64,000 nucleotides of DNA, taken from contig NZ_JANZKY010000019.1 in the NCBI RefSeq assembly GCF_025770765.1, positions 29,836 to 93,835 of the forward strand. Direction: 5' to 3'. Made by a program: the position numbers and the translations under genes. Numbering within the stretch: position 1 is the stretch's first letter; each line of letters begins with the position of its first letter. This document shows positions 45,726 to 53,971 of the stretch, one piece after another. The notes under the pieces were generated by a model. That model worked only from the letters and a program-made list of their open reading frames with translations. It was not told the DNA's origin and made no database searches. Origin of the DNA: Propionivibrio soli (GTDB lineage Bacteria; Pseudomonadota; Gammaproteobacteria; Burkholderiales; Rhodocyclaceae).

Positions 45726-45846
45726 ACCGGCTGGGACATCGCATCAGTCGGGCGACCCTGCCGTCTGTGCTCGTTCACTCCCCGGTCGCGGGGACCTTTC
45801 GTTGGACCCGCGCTGTCTCTCTGGGCACCAGGATTGGAGGTTCCCA

Positions 45847-46923
45847 ATGAACGTATCTTTACGCGTGCTTCTCGCGCTCACCTGTTTCGCGTCCGTCTTT
45901 CCCGTCTCCGCCGCGATGATCTCAAGCGAGGGCTTGCAGGCCTGCCGCCATGTCGCAAACGATCAGGCCCGCCTGGCGTGTTACGACGCCTTGTCTGAAA
46001 AGGAACCGAAAGCCGCCCAGACCGCGCCGGCACCCGGCGATACGGCGTGGAAGCGGGCCAGTCAAGAGGAGCAGACGGTTATGCCGGGCGAACAAAAAAA
46101 CGCGGCTCCCGAGTCAAGACTCGCCAAGGCTTGGGATTTGGAGCCGGGTAAACGAGGGGACTTGCTTAGTCTGCGTCCTTACCAGCCGGTGTATTTGTTG
46201 CCGTGGTTCCATTCGACCGACGTCAATCGCAGCCCGTCGAGCCCTTCCGACGGACGGACGACCACGCGGCCGATGGATGTCGATGCCAACGAGGCGAAGC
46301 TGCAGATCAGTTTGAAGACGCGGGTTGCCGAGGACCTCATCGGCGATAACGGCGACCTGTGGTTCGGCTATACGCAGTCGTCACGCTGGCAGGTTTACAA
46401 CGGAGGACAGTCGCGGCCCTTCCGCGAGACAAACTACGAACCCGAACTGATGTTCGTTTGGCGCACCGATTACGATGTTCTCGGATGGCGCGGACGACTC
46501 CTCAATCTCGGCATCAACCATCAGTCAAATGGACGTTCGCTGCCGCTTTCGCGTGGTTGGAATCGCTTGATGCTTTCAACGTCGCTCGAGCGCGAAAACT
46601 GGACGATGACGCTGCGGCCTTGGTGGCGCTTGCCCGACCGCTCCAGCCGCGACGACAACCCGGACATTTCCGACTATATCGGCCGCGCGGATCTGCATCT
46701 CGTGCGCACGGAAGGCAAGCATCAGTTCTCGGCGCTATTTCGACACACGTTGCGCGGTGGCGACAAAAATCGAGGAGCGGTGCAGCTGGACTACGCTTTC
46801 CCCATCGCCGGGGAGTTGCGCGGCCATATCCAGTGGTTTTCAGGCTACGGCGAGAGTTTGATCGACTATAACCACCGGGCAAATTACATCGGCGTCGGCC
46901 TATCCCTGCTTGAGTGGTATTGA
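45847..46923 (+). CDS. pldA: Outer membrane phospholipase A
   Basis: 358 residues: signal peptide (LRVLLALTCFASVFPVSAA), a low-complexity N-terminal region of about 90 residues with a CRHVANDQARLACYD segment, then a 12-strand barrel. The catalytic motif GINHQSNGRSLPLSRGWNRL contains the His, the nucleophilic Ser and the Asn of OmPLA. It hydrolyses phospholipids in the outer membrane when the bilayer is disturbed. GGAGG lies eight bases before the ATG. The N-terminal extension is longer than in E. coli PldA. Confidence 0.9.
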   Translation: MNVSLRVLLALTCFASVFPVSAAMISSEGLQACRHVANDQARLACYDALSEKEPKAAQTAPAPGDTAWKRASQEEQTVMPGEQKNAAPESRLAKAWDLEPGKRGDLLSLRPYQPVYLLPWFHSTDVNRSPSSPSDGRTTTRPMDVDANEAKLQISLKTRVAEDLIGDNGDLWFGYTQSSRWQVYNGGQSRPFRETNYEPELMFVWRTDYDVLGWRGRLLNLGINHQSNGRSLPLSRGWNRLMLSTSLERENWTMTLRPWWRLPDRSSRDDNPDISDYIGRADLHLVRTEGKHQFSALFRHTLRGGDKNRGAVQLDYAFPIAGELRGHIQWFSGYGESLIDYNHRANYIGVGLSLLEWY

Positions 46924-47070
46924 TGCCAACAGGCCTGGCTGCCTCGTACTTTATGCGGCGGCATGTGCATAATGCGCTGCCTGCGCGACGTAAACGTTGA
47001 GGGCATAGCCGTAAAGAGCTGTCTCTGCCTATTGCATTCCCATGCCAGGCGGGTTGCTTTGTGCTGTAGT

Positions 47071-47084
47071 ATCATGTATTACAA
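47071..47084. promoter_or_regulatory. Predicted GntR operator upstream of its own gene
   Basis: ATCATGTATTACAA, the inverse complement of TTGTAATACATGAT. It fits the FadR/FCD-type pattern TNGTnnnACNA in ten of eleven positions and shares TTGTAATACAT with the site at 49087. It lies 18-31 bases upstream of the regulator's start, consistent with autorepression. Confidence 0.55.
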
Positions 47085-47101
47085 CCGCACTTGCGGAATG
47101 G

Positions 47102-47830
47102 ATGGGGGCTATCGTGGCCAAGCTGAAAAAGATAAAAGTCGAGTCGCTCCGGTCGCAGGTCTATATGCAGCTGAAAAATCAGCTGATGGCCGGTGTCTGG
47201 AAGCCAGGGGAGAAACTGCCGTCGGAGAACGAGTTGTGCGCGTCGCTCGGGGTCAGTCGGGTCACCGTGCGTGCGGCCATCCAGCAGCTTGAGATTCTTG
47301 GGCTCGTCGAAACAAGGCACGGCGACGGGAACTTCGTCAAGGAGTTTTCGGGCGTCAACGCCTTCAGTACGCTGCACCCCTTCATCCAGATCAACGAGAA
47401 TCAGGACATCATGACGGTTCTCGAGTATCGCAAGATCATCGAGAAGGGCACGATCGGGCTCGTGGCGCCGAAAATCACGCAGGAAGACATCGACAAGCTC
47501 GAAGAAACCTACAAAACGATGGTGGCTCTCTCAGAAACGGGGGAGCCGCAGCAGCAGGCTGAGGCCGATCACCTATTCCATTACCGACTTGCGCAGATTT
47601 CGAAGAATCCGATCATCATTAAGGTGTACGAACTGATCAACGTGATCCTGTCCGCGGCCATGGTCGATATCGTCAAGCTGCTGGGTACCGAGATGGGGCT
47701 TCGTTATCACCGGCAGCTCATCGATGCCCTGAAGACGCGCGACAAGGCGCTGTGCGAGGCGATGATGGAAGCGCACATCGAGGAAACGATCCAGAAGATC
47801 CGCGCCAAGAAGGAATTTACACTGGCGTAG
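47102..47830 (+). CDS. GntR-family (FadR/FCD type) transcriptional regulator
   Basis: 242 residues. N-terminal winged helix: SLRSQVYMQLKNQLMAGVWKPGEKLPSENELCASLGVSRVTVRAAIQQLEILGLVE (about residues 14-70). C-terminal all-helical FCD domain with the acid/His metal-ligand pattern (EYRKIIEKGTIGL, DHLFHYRLA, RYHRQLIDAL). FCD regulators sense sugar acids and other carboxylates. Starts at ATG 47102 or GTG 47114 (GGGGG just before the latter). Neighbours suggest it controls the beta-propeller/hydroxyacid dehydrogenase/DhaKL/TRAP genes. Confidence 0.9.
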   Translation: MGAIVAKLKKIKVESLRSQVYMQLKNQLMAGVWKPGEKLPSENELCASLGVSRVTVRAAIQQLEILGLVETRHGDGNFVKEFSGVNAFSTLHPFIQINENQDIMTVLEYRKIIEKGTIGLVAPKITQEDIDKLEETYKTMVALSETGEPQQQAEADHLFHYRLAQISKNPIIIKVYELINVILSAAMVDIVKLLGTEMGLRYHRQLIDALKTRDKALCEAMMEAHIEETIQKIRAKKEFTLA

Positions 47831-47895
47831 CGCGCTGGCTGGAGTGCAGGGCGGTTGCGTGGGCTTCGCCCGTTGTAAGGCGCGCGGGCCGCTTG

Positions 47896-47928
47896 GCGTT
47901 GCCGTCCCCGATAAGGAAACGGCAACGC
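47896..47928. terminator. Hairpin between convergent gntR and beta-propeller genes
   Basis: Perfect 10-base stem GCGTTGCCGT / ACGGCAACGC with a 13-base loop, placed between two convergent stop codons. No T-run, so its strength is uncertain. Confidence 0.6.
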
Positions 47929-47937
47929 GATCAAGGG

Positions 47938-48972
47938 TCAGGGGGTAACGACGTAGAGCGCCGCCTGGTCGATCTCCCGATTGGCGACGACCAACAGATC
48001 GCGGCCTTTCTCGTGAACCACCATGGCATTGCTCGGGCCGACGCCTTCTTCGATCAAGACCGCTTCGAGCTGCAGCGGCGACGTCGTCTTCGGGCGCACA
48101 TAGAACAACTGTTGTTTGCCACGCCGGCAGCCGCCGACGAAGACTGGTTTTCCGGCCAACGTTGCCCCGACGACCACGTGATAGAACTCGGTCACTTCCG
48201 GGTGCTCGTAAATCTTGCGGAACTCGCCGTTGATCTTCTTGTAGACCCGGAAGTACTCGCCGTGGAAGGCTTCGATCGTGGCGAATTCGAGTTCCCCGTC
48301 GCCGTCGATGTCGATCGCCGAAATGTCGCTGATCGGCCAATCCATGAACTGATGCACTGACCATTGACCCCCGGGCGTCTGCGGCGGTGTAACTTCGAAA
48401 GCGCCTTCTTCGCCGGTGACCAGACCGTGCGCAACCCCATCGCGAACCAGACGGCTGTAGCCGTGATTCTTGGTGATACCTTCCTTGAGGACGGTGACCG
48501 ACAAAGGCTTCGCACCGTTGTATTCGCCGACCAGGATCTTGCCGGAAGTCGACCAATCGTCCTTCGTTGCCTTTTTCGTCGCCAGCGTGCAGGCGATGAA
48601 GTAGTGGCGGTCGCCGACCGTCAGCAGATCGATGCGATGTACGTACGGAAGCTGCAGGATATCGGTGACCTCGTACTTGCCCGAGGGGAGCGGGCGGACG
48701 TGGACCACCTTCGCTTCTTCCCAGTCGAACATGCGGTAGAACTTCTGCACGGCGATGAATTCGCCGTTGGTTCCGGGGACCGGAACGATCGACATCGTCC
48801 CCCCGGGGCCTTCCCAGACGGTGTGGCTTTCCGTGTAGTCGGGCGAGGTCCAGGCGAGACACGGCTTGTCCGCCTCGGACGCAAGCAGGATGCGGGTTTT
48901 CCCATCCACCTCGATCGTGTTGCACGAGTAGCAGCTCGGCAAATCCGCGAGTTTGCGCTTTTCGATTCGCAT
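47938..48972 (-). CDS. Cytoplasmic FG-GAP/beta-propeller-like protein of unknown function
   Basis: 344 residues without signal peptide. Repeating beta-rich blocks with alternating hydrophobics suggest a propeller; one block, SAIDIDGDGELEFATIEAF (about residue 220), has the DxDxDG calcium-loop pattern of FG-GAP/VCBS repeats. Others include VGDRHYFIACTLATKK and VVVGATLAGKPVFVGGCRRGKQQLFYV. Cytoplasmic location sets it apart from most FG-GAP proteins. It may be a sugar-processing enzyme: propeller folds occur in sugar lactonases and aldos-2-ulose dehydratase, but no catalytic motif was recognised. AAGGAA precedes the ATG. A FadR-type site lies 115 bases upstream. Confidence 0.7.
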   Translation of the reverse strand: MRIEKRKLADLPSCYSCNTIEVDGKTRILLASEADKPCLAWTSPDYTESHTVWEGPGGTMSIVPVPGTNGEFIAVQKFYRMFDWEEAKVVHVRPLPSGKYEVTDILQLPYVHRIDLLTVGDRHYFIACTLATKKATKDDWSTSGKILVGEYNGAKPLSVTVLKEGITKNHGYSRLVRDGVAHGLVTGEEGAFEVTPPQTPGGQWSVHQFMDWPISDISAIDIDGDGELEFATIEAFHGEYFRVYKKINGEFRKIYEHPEVTEFYHVVVGATLAGKPVFVGGCRRGKQQLFYVRPKTTSPLQLEAVLIEEGVGPSNAMVVHEKGRDLLVVANREIDQAALYVVTP

Positions 48973-49086
48973 GCGATTTTCCTTGAGAAGAGTTGATAAA
49001 GGCGTCCGAGGCTGTTCTTGCCGACCTCTTGAATGATGCTCGAAATGACTTCGTCAGATAAAACCCGGCTCGCCGGGGTCGATGGA

Positions 49087-49102
49087 TTGTAATACATATC
49101 AT
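49087..49102. promoter_or_regulatory. Predicted GntR operator
   Basis: TTGTAATACATATCAT shares the 11-base core TTGTAATACAT with the site upstream of the gntR gene. It lies upstream of the beta-propeller gene and faces the hydroxyacid dehydrogenase operon. Confidence 0.55.
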
Positions 49103-49216
49103 CATCTAGGCAAGCTCGGTTTTTTCAAAACGAGTCACCTCCTGAAAGGTTCAAATCTGGTTATAAAAATATCTCGTTGATTATATGGTTGTTTAAGTTC
49201 TGAGACGCTTGGGCGC

Positions 49217-49246
49217 TTGACACGTCGCGTTCCGTCATGACTAAAT
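49217..49246 (+). promoter_or_regulatory. Sigma70-like promoter for the garR-like/dhaKL/TRAP operon
   Basis: TTGACA (49217-49222), an 18-base spacer and CTAAAT (49241-49246). It is oriented towards the GTG start at 49359 and leaves about 105 bases of leader. Confidence 0.5.
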
Positions 49247-49247
49247 A

Positions 49248-49276
49248 GACGTATCACAAGTTACGTGTGACGTATC
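49248..49276 (+). promoter_or_regulatory. Operator-like repeat just downstream of the promoter
   Basis: GACGTATC occurs at 49248-49255 and again at 49269-49276, exactly 21 bases apart. Between and overlapping them TCACA (49254-49258) and TGTGA (49266-49270) form an inverted repeat. The position at the expected transcription start suits a repressor site. Confidence 0.45.
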
Positions 49277-49358
49277 TGAGCAACGCCGGTTTGAGGTTCG
49301 TACAGCGAGGCTGGTGCTGGCCGGCGATTTCTGACCGTAAAGACAAAAGGGGGCGCGT

Positions 49359-50240
49359 GTGAAGATCGGGTTTATCGGGCTGGGCATCATGGGTCGGGCA
49401 ATGGCCCGCAACGTTCTGCAGGGCGGGTATTCGCTGACTGTCTATGACAAGTTTGCGTCCTGCGACGAGATCAAGGCGCTCGGCGCCGCGGTGGTCTCAT
49501 CGAGCCGCGAGGTGGCGGCCGCCAGTGACCTCGTGATCACGATGCTGCCCAACACACCGCATGTGAAGGAAGCGATTCTCGGTCCGGACGGCGTTCTTGC
49601 CGGAGCCCAGCCGGGATTGATCATTGTCGATATGAGTTCGATCGCGCCGGCCGCCAGCAAGGAGTTGCACGCCGAAGCGCAAAAACGCGGTGTCGCGATG
49701 CTCGATGCGCCGGTGTCCGGCGGCGAGCCGAAGGCAATCGATGGCACGCTGGCCATCATGGTTGGCGGAGATGCCGCTGTGTTCGAGCGCGCCAAACCGG
49801 TTCTCGAAAAAATGGGTTCGTCGGTGGTACACGTCGGCGAGATCGGAGCGGGCAATGTCACCAAACTTGCCAATCAGATCATCGTCGCGCTCAACATCGC
49901 GGCGGTGTCTGAGGCCTTCGTGTTGGCGACCAAGGCTGGCGTTTCACCAGAAGCCGTTTTCAACGCCATCAAGGGTGGGCTCGCCGGCTCGACGGTGATG
50001 AATGCCAAGGTTCCGATGATCCTCGCCGGCGATTTCAAGCCGGGCGGCCGGCTTGAACTTCACACCAAGGATCTGTTGAACGTGCTGGAGACCTCGCGCG
50101 AGCTCCACGTCTCGTTGCCGCTGACGGCGACCTGCATGGAAATCATCCAGTCGCTGATCTGTGACGGCATGAGCGGGTATGACCACTGCGCCATCGTCCG
50201 CTACTACGAGAAGCTGGCGCAGGTGGAAGTCCGCAAGTAA
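49359..50240 (+). CDS. NAD(P)-dependent beta-hydroxyacid dehydrogenase (tartronate semialdehyde reductase-like)
   Basis: 293 residues of the 3-hydroxyisobutyrate/tartronate semialdehyde dehydrogenase family. Seen: Rossmann motif GFIGLGIMGRAMARN, substrate motif DAPVSGGEPKA (about 116), catalytic Lys169 in GAGNVTKLANQ and the KDLLNVLETSRELHVSLP helix. It could reduce tartronate semialdehyde to glycerate or oxidise a sugar acid such as a tetronate at C3; the neighbours (DhaKL, TRAP) favour a sugar-acid route. GTG start with AAGGGG upstream. First gene of a six-gene operon. Confidence 0.88.
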   Translation: MKIGFIGLGIMGRAMARNVLQGGYSLTVYDKFASCDEIKALGAAVVSSSREVAAASDLVITMLPNTPHVKEAILGPDGVLAGAQPGLIIVDMSSIAPAASKELHAEAQKRGVAMLDAPVSGGEPKAIDGTLAIMVGGDAAVFERAKPVLEKMGSSVVHVGEIGAGNVTKLANQIIVALNIAAVSEAFVLATKAGVSPEAVFNAIKGGLAGSTVMNAKVPMILAGDFKPGGRLELHTKDLLNVLETSRELHVSLPLTATCMEIIQSLICDGMSGYDHCAIVRYYEKLAQVEVRK

Positions 50241-50283
50241 GCGGGTCTTCATCCACAACGCTCAACACGGATCCAGGACAACC

Positions 50284-51282
50284 ATGAACCGCGTAATAAA
50301 CAACCCTGATCTGGTCGTCGAAGACATGCTGCGCGGTCTTCTGGCGGCCCATGCTGAACTGGCGGCGGGAACGGACAACCCGCGTGTGATCAAGCGCGCC
50401 TGTGCCCCGGTCGCCGGCAAGGTCGGGATCGTCACCGGAGGCGGCTCCGGTCACGAACCGGCCTTCCTCGGCTACGTCGGCGAGAATCTCGTCGACGCCG
50501 TCGCCGTCGGCGAAATCTTCTCCTCACCGACGGCCAAGAGCTTCTTCGACGCCATGAAAGCCGCCGACGGCGGCCAAGGCGTCGCCTGCCTTTATGGCAA
50601 CTACGCCGGCGACAACATGAACGTCAAAATGGCCATCAAGATGGCCGAACGTGCCGGCCTCACCGTCAAGACGGTCGTCGCCAACGACGACGTGCCGTCG
50701 GCGCCCAAGGGTGACGAAGCCAAACGCCGTGGCGTCGCTGGCGAGATCCTCATGTGGAAGACCGCCGGCGCCTGTGCCGCCCAGGGCGGCTCGCTCGACG
50801 AAGTGATCGCCGTCGCCCAGAAGACCATCAGCCGCACCCGCAGCATCGGCATCGGCCTCACCTCCTGCACCATCCCCGCCGTCGGCAAGGCCAACTTCCA
50901 TATCGCCGACGGGCAGATGGAAGTCGGCATCGGCCACCACGGCGAACCGGGCATCAACGTCAGTGCCATCGTTTCCGCCGACGAGATGGCCAGGATCATG
51001 GTCGACACGCTCCTTCCCGATCTGCCTTTCAATTCCGGCGACCGCGTCGCCGTCTTGATCTCCGGGCTGGGGGCGACTCCGCTCATGGAGCAGTACATCC
51101 TCTACGCGAGCGTCGCCCAGTACCTCGGCAACGCCGGTCTCACCGTCGCCGTGCCGCTCGTGGGCAACTTCTTCACCTCGCTCGAGATGATGGGCGTCAC
51201 CCTTTCGGTGCTGCAGCTCGACGCTGAACTCGAGGGCTACATGAAAGCGCCGTGTGCCTCGATCGGGCTCACGCAGAATTAA
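50284..51282 (+). CDS. dhaK: Dihydroxyacetone kinase-type subunit DhaK
   Basis: 332 residues. Seen: GGGSGHEPAF (residues 52-61) and the loop GIGHHGEPGI with the histidine (218/219) that binds the keto substrate covalently as a hemiaminal in DhaK. Length matches E. coli DhaK (356) less a few loops. Works with DhaL to phosphorylate dihydroxyacetone or a related ketose (L-erythrulose, apulose in characterised homologues). AGGA precedes the ATG; 43 bases after the dehydrogenase. No DhaM/PTS gene in the window, so the phosphate donor is open. Confidence 0.9.
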   Translation: MNRVINNPDLVVEDMLRGLLAAHAELAAGTDNPRVIKRACAPVAGKVGIVTGGGSGHEPAFLGYVGENLVDAVAVGEIFSSPTAKSFFDAMKAADGGQGVACLYGNYAGDNMNVKMAIKMAERAGLTVKTVVANDDVPSAPKGDEAKRRGVAGEILMWKTAGACAAQGGSLDEVIAVAQKTISRTRSIGIGLTSCTIPAVGKANFHIADGQMEVGIGHHGEPGINVSAIVSADEMARIMVDTLLPDLPFNSGDRVAVLISGLGATPLMEQYILYASVAQYLGNAGLTVAVPLVGNFFTSLEMMGVTLSVLQLDAELEGYMKAPCASIGLTQN

Positions 51283-51297
51283 AGGGGAGAAGACACC

Positions 51298-51948
51298 ATG
51301 GCTCAGACACTGACATTGAAGCAATCGGGGCAGATCGTCCTTGACCTCGTCGATACGATCAACGCGAACCGGGCCTACCTCTCCGAGATCGACGGGGCGA
51401 TCGGCGACGGCGACCACGGGATCAACATGAGCAAGGGCTTTACCCTCTGCGGCGACGCCCTGCGTGCCAAACCGGTGCTCCCCGGACTCGCCGAGGGGCT
51501 CGATACCTTGGCGATGACCTTGCTCGAAGGCATCGGCGGTTCGATGGGACCGCTCTATGGCAGCTTCTTCATGGGGCTCGCCGAATCACTCGCCGGCCAC
51601 GAGACGCTCGACGCGGCCCTCTTTGGCGAGGCGCTCGCCAATGGCGTCGCCGGCGTGGAAACGGTGGGTAGCGCGCAGGTCGGCGACAAGACCCTGATGG
51701 ATACGCTGGTGCCGGCGCGTGAGGCGTACCGGGCGGCCTTGGCCGAGGGCGCGGATTTTTCCACGGCGCTCGATCGGATGATCGCGGCGGCGGAGCAGGG
51801 CTGGCAGTCGACCAAGGGTTTGCAGGCGCGCATCGGGCGCGCCGCCCGGCTCGGCGAACGCTCGATCGGCGTCCTCGATGCCGGCGCAACCTCCTGCTTC
51901 CTCATCCTCAAAACCCTTGCCGGCTCCGTTCAGCAACGGCTGGGGTGA
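51298..51948 (+). CDS. dhaL: Dihydroxyacetone kinase-type subunit DhaL
   Basis: 216 residues, eight-helix barrel that holds the nucleotide. Seen: the Mg-binding AIGDGDHGINM (about 34-44), GGSMGPLYGSFF (about 81) and GDKTLMDTLVPA (about 129). It follows dhaK by 15 bases with GGGGAG, as in two-subunit kinases. Whether it uses free ATP or bound ADP recharged by a PTS protein cannot be decided here. Confidence 0.9.
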   Translation: MAQTLTLKQSGQIVLDLVDTINANRAYLSEIDGAIGDGDHGINMSKGFTLCGDALRAKPVLPGLAEGLDTLAMTLLEGIGGSMGPLYGSFFMGLAESLAGHETLDAALFGEALANGVAGVETVGSAQVGDKTLMDTLVPAREAYRAALAEGADFSTALDRMIAAAEQGWQSTKGLQARIGRAARLGERSIGVLDAGATSCFLILKTLAGSVQQRLG

Positions 51949-52042
51949 GCACGCTATCGACAACAAAAATCGACCGGTCAAGCCGGCAGCGGCATAGGCG
52001 CTAACCAAACGGCGCCTGCCGCAATCAATTTGTGGAGGTCAT

Positions 52043-52543
52043 ATGTTTGTTCGTGTTCTTGTACGAACGCTCGAATGGATGTTGATCGCGACGATCGGCC
52101 TGATGGTCATCCTCGTCTTTGGCAACGTCGTCCTGCGTTACGGTTTCAACTACGGAATCATCTTTTCGGAGGAGGTCTCGCGCTTCCTCTTCGTCTGGAT
52201 GGTTTTCCTCGGCTCGTTGCTTATGCTCAAGGACAACGGCCACCTTGGTGTCCACACGGTCACGAAGCTCTTGCCGCCGATCGGCAAGAAGGCCTGCAAG
52301 TTGATTGGCGACCTTCTCACGCTCGCGTGCTGTGTCCTGATCACAGTGGGCGGCTGGCAGATCGTCCGGCTCAACATGGTCAATTACGCGCCGGTGTCCG
52401 ATATCCCGATTGGGGTGGTGTACGCCTCGTGCGTGGTCTGCGCTGTTGGCATGGGCGTGTTGCTTCTCCGCTCGATTTATCGCCTGCTGACTGGAAAGAT
52501 CACCGAGCAGGAGTTGTGTCCCGATTTTGATGACGCGCTGTAG
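52043..52543 (+). CDS. TRAP transporter small membrane subunit (DctQ type)
   Basis: 166 residues with four helices: LEWMLIATIGLMVILVFGNVVLR, FSEEVSRFLFVWMVFLGSLLML (the EEVSRFLFVW motif is diagnostic), LIGDLLTLACCVLITVGGW and IPIGVVYASCVVCAVGMGVLLL. It partners DctM and DctP of a Na+-driven tripartite importer. Strong GGAGG before the ATG. Confidence 0.92.
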   Translation: MFVRVLVRTLEWMLIATIGLMVILVFGNVVLRYGFNYGIIFSEEVSRFLFVWMVFLGSLLMLKDNGHLGVHTVTKLLPPIGKKACKLIGDLLTLACCVLITVGGWQIVRLNMVNYAPVSDIPIGVVYASCVVCAVGMGVLLLRSIYRLLTGKITEQELCPDFDDAL

Positions 52544-52585
52544 AAGCGGGCGCGCCTACAAGAATAAGCAAACAGGAGAGAGTCA

Positions 52586-53866
52586 ATGACTGTAACTGTT
52601 TTCCTCGTGTCGCTCTGCGGCGCGATGTTCATCGGCATGCCCGTCGCATTTGCGCTGCTTGTCTGCGGCGTGGCGCTGATGATTCACCTGAATTCTTTTG
52701 ACGTTCAAATCCTCGCCCAGAACCTCGTTTCGGGCGCCGACAACTTCCCGCTGATGGCCATTCCCTTCTTCATGCTCGCCGGCGAGATCATGAACAAGGG
52801 TGGCATATCGCAGCAGATCGTCAAGGTGGCGAATGCGCTCGTCGGGCATATCGAGGGCGGGCTGGGCTATGTCGCCATCATCGCGGCATTGATCCTGGCC
52901 AGCATTTCGGGTTCCGCAGCGGCCGACAGCGCGGCGCTGGCGGCCGTGGTCATACCGATGATGCGGCGGGCCAACTATAACGTCGGCCGTTCGGCCGGGC
53001 TTATCGCGGGCGCGGCGTGCATCGCACCGATCCTGCCCCCAGCCATGCCGCTCGTGCTTTTCGGCGTCGCAGCGCAACTTTCGATCACCAAGCTGTTTTT
53101 CACCGGCATCGTCCCGGGTCTCATTATGGCCGTGTCGCTGGTCATCACATGGAAACTTGTGGCCCGTAAGGACTTCGCCAACTCGCCGAAACAAGCATTT
53201 GATCTCAAAGTGTTTGGCAAAGCTCTACGCGAATCGGTTTGGGCATTGTTGCTTCCCTTCATCATCATTGGCGGCATGAAGACCGGCATGTTTACGCCGA
53301 CCGAAGCCGCGGTCGTCGCCGCTGTCGTGGCGCTTCTAGTCAGTGTCTACATCTACCACGGCATGAAGTTCTCCGATCTGCCGGCGATCCTTCTTGCCTC
53401 GGCCAAGACGGCGAGCTCGATCATGCTCATCGTTGCCGCTTCGATGGTGTCGGCGTGGCTGATCACCATCGCCGATATCCCGGCGCAAGTGACCGATATG
53501 ATGCAGCCGTTCATGGACAACAAGCTGCTGCTGATGATCATCCTGATGGTGCTGGTGTTCGCCGTGGGTACCGCGCTCGACCTGGCACCTACCGTGCTGA
53601 TTCTGACGCCGGTGATCATGCCGCTCGTAAAGCAAGCCGGAATCGACCCGTATTACTTCGGCATCATGTTCATGATGAACAACGCCATTGGCCTGATTAC
53701 CCCGCCGGTCGGCACGGTACTCAATGTCGTGTCCAGCGTGGCAAGGGTCAATCTCGATAACGTGATCAAGGGCATGTTCCCGTTCCTCGTCGCAGAAACC
53801 ATCGTCATGTTCCTGCTGGTTCTGTTTCCGCAGTTCGTCACCGTACCGGCACGCTGGTTTTACTGA
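52586..53866 (+). CDS. TRAP transporter large membrane subunit (DctM type)
   Basis: 426 residues, about 12 helices, the transport channel of the TRAP system. Family blocks: FFMLAGEIMNKGGISQQIV, ASISGSAAADSAALAAVVIPMM, GLIAGAACIAPILPPAMPLVLFG, and the C-terminal NNAIGLITPPVGTVLNV. It follows dctQ by 42 bases with GGAGAG. Confidence 0.93.
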   Translation: MTVTVFLVSLCGAMFIGMPVAFALLVCGVALMIHLNSFDVQILAQNLVSGADNFPLMAIPFFMLAGEIMNKGGISQQIVKVANALVGHIEGGLGYVAIIAALILASISGSAAADSAALAAVVIPMMRRANYNVGRSAGLIAGAACIAPILPPAMPLVLFGVAAQLSITKLFFTGIVPGLIMAVSLVITWKLVARKDFANSPKQAFDLKVFGKALRESVWALLLPFIIIGGMKTGMFTPTEAAVVAAVVALLVSVYIYHGMKFSDLPAILLASAKTASSIMLIVAASMVSAWLITIADIPAQVTDMMQPFMDNKLLLMIILMVLVFAVGTALDLAPTVLILTPVIMPLVKQAGIDPYYFGIMFMMNNAIGLITPPVGTVLNVVSSVARVNLDNVIKGMFPFLVAETIVMFLLVLFPQFVTVPARWFY

Positions 53867-53971
53867 TTCCGCAACACCCGGGCGAGCCGAAGTCGTGCGG
53901 CGGCTCGTCTCGGGCGTCATTTGACGCAGTGGCAGGCACGCAGTTACCTCAAATCAACCAGGAGGATCGAC

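Larger units (their letters stand above)
48973..49358. other. Divergent control region of carbohydrate module A
   Basis: 386 bases, AT-richer than its flanks around 49090-49200. It holds the GntR-type site, a sigma70-like promoter and a 21-base direct repeat, each listed separately. Confidence 0.6.

Noticed and set aside
47573..49105. Long minus-strand frame overlapping gntR and the propeller gene
   Set aside because: It runs out of frame with the propeller protein, which has the better ribosome binding site, beta-rich pattern and codon use.
49148..49157. GGTTCAAATC, resembling a tRNA T-loop
   Set aside because: No acceptor stem, anticodon arm or CCA context around it.
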